The position numbers and the translations under genes are program-made. The notes below the pieces were generated by a model that was not told the origin of the DNA, did not search any database, and worked only from the letters and a program-made list of their open reading frames with translations. From Sva-07 sp031398325 (GTDB lineage: Bacteria; Actinomycetota; Acidimicrobiia; Acidimicrobiales; Ilumatobacteraceae), in assembly GCA_031398325.1 (NCBI GenBank), contig JANNNB010000201.1:1-64000 (forward strand): a stretch of DNA of 64,000 bases, written 5' to 3'. This document shows positions 59,634-64,000 of this stretch, piece after piece; the stretch's first letter is position 1, and each line of letters opens with the position of its first letter.

Positions 59634-60353
59634 TCAGCCGGTCCGGCGGGTGGCCTGGACGAGGTACTCGGGCGACTCGACGCCGGCCGGATCGGTGCCG
59701 TAGGCGCCGGGTGCGACGCTGGCGATCGAGTCGACGACCAGATGGTGGCTGCTCAGCAGCAGACGCAGCTCACGAGGGGTGTAGCAGCCGGTCCAGAGAT
59801 CGACGGTTTTCGATTCGCCCGATTCGGAACGGATCTCGGTGCGCTCGTGCGAGACCCCGGCCCACGCGTCGAACTCGGCACCGTCGTGGTACTTCACCGC
59901 GAAGTAGGCGTTGAACGCGCTGAGCGCCAGGCGGCCGCCTGCACGCAAGGCCCGGGACATGCCGGCGACGACCGCAGCGTCGTCGCCGTCGGCCGTCATC
60001 ATGCCGAAGGCGCCCTGGCAGAGACAGATCACGGCGTCGAACTCACCGTCGAACGTGAGCGACCTGGCATCGAGGCGCTCGAACGTGGCTCCGCTCGGAG
60101 CACCGTCGGCGGCGATCCGGACGAACCGTTCGCTGATGTCGATGCCATGGACTCGAAATCCTCGGGTCGCCAGTTCTCGTGCGTGACGCCCCGTTCCGCA
60201 GCCGACATCGAGGATCCGCGCACCCGGAAGGATCCCGAGGAGTTCGACGACGTGATCCACCTCCTGAACCGTGCCCTTCGTATGGGCGTAGCGGTCGTAG
60301 GCCGAACCGAGGTGATCGGCGAGATCCTCGAACCAGTGATCTCGCTCAGGCAT
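59634..60353 (-). CDS. Class I SAM-dependent methyltransferase
   Basis: 239 residues. Motif I is RILDVGCGTGRHARELA; later motifs FDAVICLCQGAFG and LRAGGRLALSAF follow. The substrate is unknown. It starts 18 bases after the FMN flavoprotein stop, so the two may be co-transcribed. Confidence 0.85.
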   Translation of the reverse strand: MPERDHWFEDLADHLGSAYDRYAHTKGTVQEVDHVVELLGILPGARILDVGCGTGRHARELATRGFRVHGIDISERFVRIAADGAPSGATFERLDARSLTFDGEFDAVICLCQGAFGMMTADGDDAAVVAGMSRALRAGGRLALSAFNAYFAVKYHDGAEFDAWAGVSHERTEIRSESGESKTVDLWTGCYTPRELRLLLSSHHLVVDSIASVAPGAYGTDPAGVESPEYLVQATRRTG

Positions 60354-60371
60354 GAGCGTCGGGCATGCTCG

Positions 60372-61052
60372 TCAACCCGGTTCGTCGGGCCTGTCCCAGG
60401 CGAGACCGAGCTCGTAGTCCTTCTCCATGCCGGAGCGGATCTCGTCGTCGACGGGCGGGATCACGCCCTGGGCGACGAGGACGTCGAGCGTGCCCGGGGC
60501 GTCGTCGGCCTCCGCCCAGCTGTCGTGGGCCCAGACCTTGCCCCGTCGGAACGCCTTCGCACAGTGGACGAAGACCTCGTCGGCGCGCACGACGATCGCC
60601 GTCGTGGGTCTGCGCAGCTCGTCGGTCCACAGGTCGAGCACGCTCGCGTCCGTCGTGACCCACGCCGCACCGTTGACCCTGACGGTCTCGTCCTTGCCCG
60701 GCACGAGGAACAGCATCCCGGCCGATCCCGACGCAACCACCCCGCGCAAGGTGTCGATCAGGTTGTTGCCGTTCAGATCGGGCACTGCGACGTACTGGTC
60801 GTCGATCACCCGCGCGAATCCGCGCGGCCCGCCGCGGGGCGAGACGTCGACCCCGCCGTCGCGGCCGACCGTGCCCATGATCAGGAACGGTGAGCGTTCG
60901 ATGAACGATCGCGACCCGTCGTCGATGCCGGGGCGCTTCTTGCCCTGGACCAGCTGCCCGGGTGCTCGGTAGAGCTCTTCGAGCTGTTCACCGGACACGA
61001 GGACCTCGCCGAAGGGAAGCGCCGACTCCGTGGTGACGGTGGGATCAGACAT
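60372..61052 (-). CDS. PPOX-class FMN-binding flavoprotein (MSMEG_1061-like)
   Basis: 226 residues with the split beta-barrel of pyridoxamine-phosphate-oxidase-like proteins: SPFLIMGTVGRDGGVDVSPRGG (its core), VAVPDLNGNNLIDTL and GMLFLVPGKDETVRVNG. It binds FMN or possibly F420 and reduces unknown compounds. A GAGGAG site 6 bases before the ATG gives a classical start, unlike many neighbours. Confidence 0.84.
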   Translation of the reverse strand: MSDPTVTTESALPFGEVLVSGEQLEELYRAPGQLVQGKKRPGIDDGSRSFIERSPFLIMGTVGRDGGVDVSPRGGPRGFARVIDDQYVAVPDLNGNNLIDTLRGVVASGSAGMLFLVPGKDETVRVNGAAWVTTDASVLDLWTDELRRPTTAIVVRADEVFVHCAKAFRRGKVWAHDSWAEADDAPGTLDVLVAQGVIPPVDDEIRSGMEKDYELGLAWDRPDEPG

Positions 61053-61096
61053 GGGCGCTCCTCGGGTTCGACTCCGTGTTCGTCACGATCGGGCTG

Positions 61097-63766
61097 TCAC
61101 GATTTCGCCGAGGCCCACGTGTCACCCCAGGAAACATTCACTTCGAGCGGGACCGCGAGTTCGGCGGCGCCCCGCATCAGATCGACCACGAGCGTCCCCA
61201 CCTCCTCACGTTCGTCGTCGGGGACTTCGACGAGCACCTCGTCGTGGACCTGCAGGACGAGGCGGCTCGCCCTGCCCTGCTCCTCGAGGGACTCGTCGAT
61301 GCGCACGAGCGCGACTTTGAAGATGTCGGCCGCAAGACCCTGGATCCCGGCGTTCATCGCCTGGCGCTCCCCCGCCTGGCGCACCCGGAAGTTGGAGTTC
61401 ATCAGCTCGGGGATCGGGCGGCGGCGCCCGAACAGCGTCTCGGTGTAGCCCCGTTCACGTGCCTCGATCACCGTGCGATCCATGTACTGCTTCACGTTCG
61501 GGAAGGCCACGAAGTAGGCGTCGAGGATCACGGAGGCCTCCTCGGTCGAGATGTTGAGTCGCTGGCCGAGGCCATACGCCTCCATCCCGTAGGCGAGGCC
61601 GTAGGAGACCATCTTCGCCTTGGAGCGCTGTTCGAGCGTGACCGCCTTGGGGTCGACCGAGAACACCCGGGCGGCGGTCGCGTTGTGGATGTCCTGGCCG
61701 CTGGTGAACGCGTCGATGAGGCCGGGGTCCGTGGCCAGGTGCGCGATGCAGCGCAACTCGATCTGGTTGTAGTCGGCGACCAGCAGCGTGGTGCCGGTCG
61801 CGGGCACGAACGCGCGACGGAACTGGCGGCCCTCGTCGGTGCGCACGGGGATGTTGTGCAGGTTCGGCTGATCGGACGACAGCCGTCCCGTTCGAGCCAC
61901 CGTCTGGTTGAACGTCGCATGGATACGGCCATCAGGGGCGACCTCGGCGAGGAGACCCTCTCCGTAGGTGCTGCGCAGCTTTTCGACTTCGCGATAGCGC
62001 ATCAGGGGGCCGAGGAACTCGGGCCACTGATCCTTGATCTTCTCCAGGGTCGCCGCGTCGGTCGAGAAACCCGTCTTCGTCTTCTTGCCCGGGCTGAGGC
62101 CGCGTTCGTCGTAGAGGATCTCGCGCAGCTGCTTCGGCGAGTTGAGGTTGAGATCGTCGCGACCCGCCACCCGTCGTAGTTCGGCTCCGAGCGTTTCGAC
62201 CTCGGCCGACAACCGCGCACCGAGGGCGCGAAGCTCGTCGACGTCGACCGCGATCCCGACGTGTTCCATCTTGGCCAGCACCACCACCAGCGGGTTCTCG
62301 ATGGTGCGGTAGAGCTCGGCCATTCCCTGCGCCTCGAGGCTGGCCATCAGCGGCGCCCCCAATTCGTGCACCGCGAGCGCATCCCGCCCGGCCCGCTCGG
62401 CGTCGGTCATCGAGGTACCGTCGAGATCGAGCTGGCCCGACGACGCGACGTCGCTCGGACGAGCGAACCGGGTGTACTTCTCGATCAGGTCGGGCAGCGT
62501 GTAGCGGGCCTCGGCCGGGTCGATGAGGTAGGCGGCGATCGCCGTGTCGAGGGCGAGTCCGTTGAGGTCGATGCCCATCGCGAACAGCGAACGCATGAGC
62601 GGCTTGACGTTGTGCCCGTGCACCACCTCGTGGCCGGCCAACGCCAGGGCTACACGGTCGTCGGCCAGCACGGCCGCCGGGATCCAGGCGACGTCTGCCG
62701 CGGCGGCGTCGCGCACGATGGCAAGGCCGGTCAGGTCACTGCGGCCGGGTTCGCCGACCCACGCCGCGGCGACGGCGAGCGCTCCGGTGCCGATGATGAG
62801 TTGGACAGCTGCTGTGGGGTCGTCGACCGACGCCACCTCGGCGACGAGTTCCTGGCGATCTTCGCCGCCCCCGATGTCGAGGCCCATACCCATCCCGGCG
62901 AGCGCCTCGGCCAGACGGATTCCCAGCGTGCGGAACTCGAGGAAGTCGAACAGTCGGCTCAGCTCGTCCGGGTTCGGGTCGACGCCGAGGTCCGAGACCA
63001 CCGTCTCGCCGAGTGGCGCGTCGTGGCGCAGGATCATCAGGTCGAGGTTCTTGCGAGCCCGCGCCTCGTGCTCCACGAGCGACGCCTTCAGCTTCGGCGT
63101 CTGGGCGTCGACGTTGGCGAAGATGCCATCGAGGCCGCCGTACTGGTTGATCAGCTTGGCCGCCGTCTTCTCCCCGACGCCGGGCACGCCGGGAAGGTTG
63201 TCGCTCGTGTCCCCGCGAAGGGCCGCATATTGCGGATACAGCGCCGGCGTCACCCCGGTCTTCTCCTCGATACCCGCTTCGTCGTAGAACGCGTAGTCAC
63301 TGACGCCGCGCCGGTTGTAGAGCACCTTCACGTGGGGGTCTGCCACGAGCTGGTAGCTGTCGCGATCGCCGGTGACGATGATGACGTCGTGACCATCGGC
63401 GACGAGCAGGTCGACGGCCGTCGCGATCAGGTCGTCGGCCTCCCAACCAGCGCAGTCGATCGCGGTGATGCCGATGGCATCGAGCACCTCGCGTACGAGG
63501 CCCATCTGCTGTCGGAGGATGTCAGGGGCGGCCGTTCGCTGCGCCTTGTACTCGGGTTCCGCCTCGTGTCGGAACGTCGGCTCGGGCCGGTCGAACGCGA
63601 CGAGCACACCGTCGGGTTTGTGGTCCTTCAGCACGTTGATCAGCATCGATGTGAACCCGAACACGGCGTTCGTCACCTGGCCGCTCGCCGTGGCCATGTC
63701 GGTGGGAAGCGCGAAGAAGGCTCGATATGTGAGCGAGTTGCCGTCGACGACGATGTAGGTACCCAT
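61097..63766 (-). CDS. polA: DNA polymerase I
   Basis: 889 residues. The N-terminal 5' nuclease (DGNSLTYRAFFAL, WEADDLI, TGDRDSYQL) is followed by a 3'-5' exonuclease-like domain that lacks the first Asp-x-Glu pair (GALAVAAAW stands there), so proofreading is probably lost. The polymerase domain has motif A VADYNQIELR, the O-helix SKAKMVSYGLAYG and motif C QVHDEVLVE. The O-helix carries Tyr where the E. coli enzyme has Phe762, a change linked to ddNTP acceptance. It works in gap repair and Okazaki processing. CATGCT 6 bases before the ATG may be its -10. Confidence 0.96.
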   Translation of the reverse strand: MGTYIVVDGNSLTYRAFFALPTDMATASGQVTNAVFGFTSMLINVLKDHKPDGVLVAFDRPEPTFRHEAEPEYKAQRTAAPDILRQQMGLVREVLDAIGITAIDCAGWEADDLIATAVDLLVADGHDVIIVTGDRDSYQLVADPHVKVLYNRRGVSDYAFYDEAGIEEKTGVTPALYPQYAALRGDTSDNLPGVPGVGEKTAAKLINQYGGLDGIFANVDAQTPKLKASLVEHEARARKNLDLMILRHDAPLGETVVSDLGVDPNPDELSRLFDFLEFRTLGIRLAEALAGMGMGLDIGGGEDRQELVAEVASVDDPTAAVQLIIGTGALAVAAAWVGEPGRSDLTGLAIVRDAAAADVAWIPAAVLADDRVALALAGHEVVHGHNVKPLMRSLFAMGIDLNGLALDTAIAAYLIDPAEARYTLPDLIEKYTRFARPSDVASSGQLDLDGTSMTDAERAGRDALAVHELGAPLMASLEAQGMAELYRTIENPLVVVLAKMEHVGIAVDVDELRALGARLSAEVETLGAELRRVAGRDDLNLNSPKQLREILYDERGLSPGKKTKTGFSTDAATLEKIKDQWPEFLGPLMRYREVEKLRSTYGEGLLAEVAPDGRIHATFNQTVARTGRLSSDQPNLHNIPVRTDEGRQFRRAFVPATGTTLLVADYNQIELRCIAHLATDPGLIDAFTSGQDIHNATAARVFSVDPKAVTLEQRSKAKMVSYGLAYGMEAYGLGQRLNISTEEASVILDAYFVAFPNVKQYMDRTVIEARERGYTETLFGRRRPIPELMNSNFRVRQAGERQAMNAGIQGLAADIFKVALVRIDESLEEQGRASRLVLQVHDEVLVEVPDDEREEVGTLVVDLMRGAAELAVPLEVNVSWGDTWASAKS

Positions 63767-63784
63767 CAGCTCAGCATGGCCGCA

Positions 63785-64000
63785 CTACTCGGCATCGGGC
63801 CGCAGCGAACCGTCGAGAATGCGATCGGCGACGTCACGCATTCGCGTGCGCTCGCTCATCGCGGTGCGCTGGATGAACCCGAACGCCTCGTTCTCCGACA
63901 TTCCGGCCTCGTCCATCAGGACCCCCTTGGCCCGCTCGATGAACTTGCGAGCCTCGAGCTGCTCTCCCAGCGCATCGATCTCGCCGGTCAGTGCCCGCAG
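63785..64000 (-). CDS. ANTAR-domain protein, 5' end outside the window
   Basis: The last 71 codons of a gene that continues beyond the right edge. It shows the ANTAR three-helix pattern: a helix with LEARKFIERAKGVLMDEAG, then SENEAFGFIQRTAMSERTRM and VADRIL. ANTAR domains bind tandem hairpins in mRNA and block terminators, often behind a receiver or GAF domain, so the missing N-terminus may be a sensor. The stop lies 18 bases from the polA start on the same strand. Confidence 0.87.
   Translation of the reverse strand: MRALTGEIDALGEQLEARKFIERAKGVLMDEAGMSENEAFGFIQRTAMSERTRMRDVADRILDGSLRPDAE

Overview
The window is high-GC DNA (about two thirds G+C by eye) from an actinobacterium. Gene content and order fit the class Acidimicrobiia (Ilumatobacter-like); that placement is an inference. 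Actinobacterial signs are an Eis-type acetyltransferase, a polA / rpsA / coaE neighbourhood, an amino-acid permease followed by two TrkA proteins and an OB-fold protein (an order I recall from Mycobacterium), a PIG-L deacetylase, an ANTAR protein and many GTG starts. Genes are densely packed, usually with 1-4 base start/stop overlaps. No gene-free stretch exceeds 300 bases, and no CRISPR array, insertion sequence or complete prophage is visible.

Layout. 1-5.2 kb: tRNA-Cys and a long-chain olefin cluster read leftwards (oleA, fused oleBC, oleD). 5.2-9.5 kb: an amidohydrolase, a pterin-dehydratase/VOC fusion, an Eis-like acetyltransferase, and a divergent ArsR regulator with its SRPBCC partner. 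9.5-17.4 kb: an exported carotenoid oxygenase, a membrane spermidine-synthase-like protein, tRNA-Gly, a small conserved protein, a Fpg-type glycosylase, metX, a DUF4262 protein and a phosphotransferase. 17.4-23.7 kb: SURF1, a lycopene-cyclase-type flavoprotein, an MBL hydrolase, a GMC oxidoreductase, a histidine phosphatase and an anchored hypothetical protein.

23.7-34.3 kb is a purine operon: purL, purQ, purC, purF, a purD-purM fusion, purN and guaB. Apart from purB, purH and purK/E it covers most of the route to IMP and the first step to GMP. purN carries an apparent one-base frameshift at a run of four G. purL and guaB both contain in-frame 15-bp tandem repeats.

34.3-46.7 kb: a VWA/MoxR pair, an APC permease with two TrkA proteins, an OB-fold protein, murJ, pspA, proB-obgE and a divergent dGTPase. 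46.7-57.4 kb: a lipoprotein, a PIG-L deacetylase, a CoA-transferase with an alpha/beta hydrolase, a BtuF-like protein with a PH-domain protein, two tandem CNNM/CorC proteins, an MFS transporter fused to a cyclic-nucleotide-binding domain, and a GGCT-like protein. 57.4-64 kb: coaE, rpsA, a methyltransferase, a flavoprotein, polA and a truncated ANTAR protein.

A cross-cutting signal is a TANNNT hexamer placed 6-7 bases before the start codon of many first-in-operon genes (for example arsR, purL, moxR, pspA, obgE and dgt). This suggests widespread leaderless transcription. The features most worth checking are the purN frameshift, the purD-purM fusion, the hairpin at the oleB/oleC fusion joint, and the two short coupled leader frames before purN and murJ.
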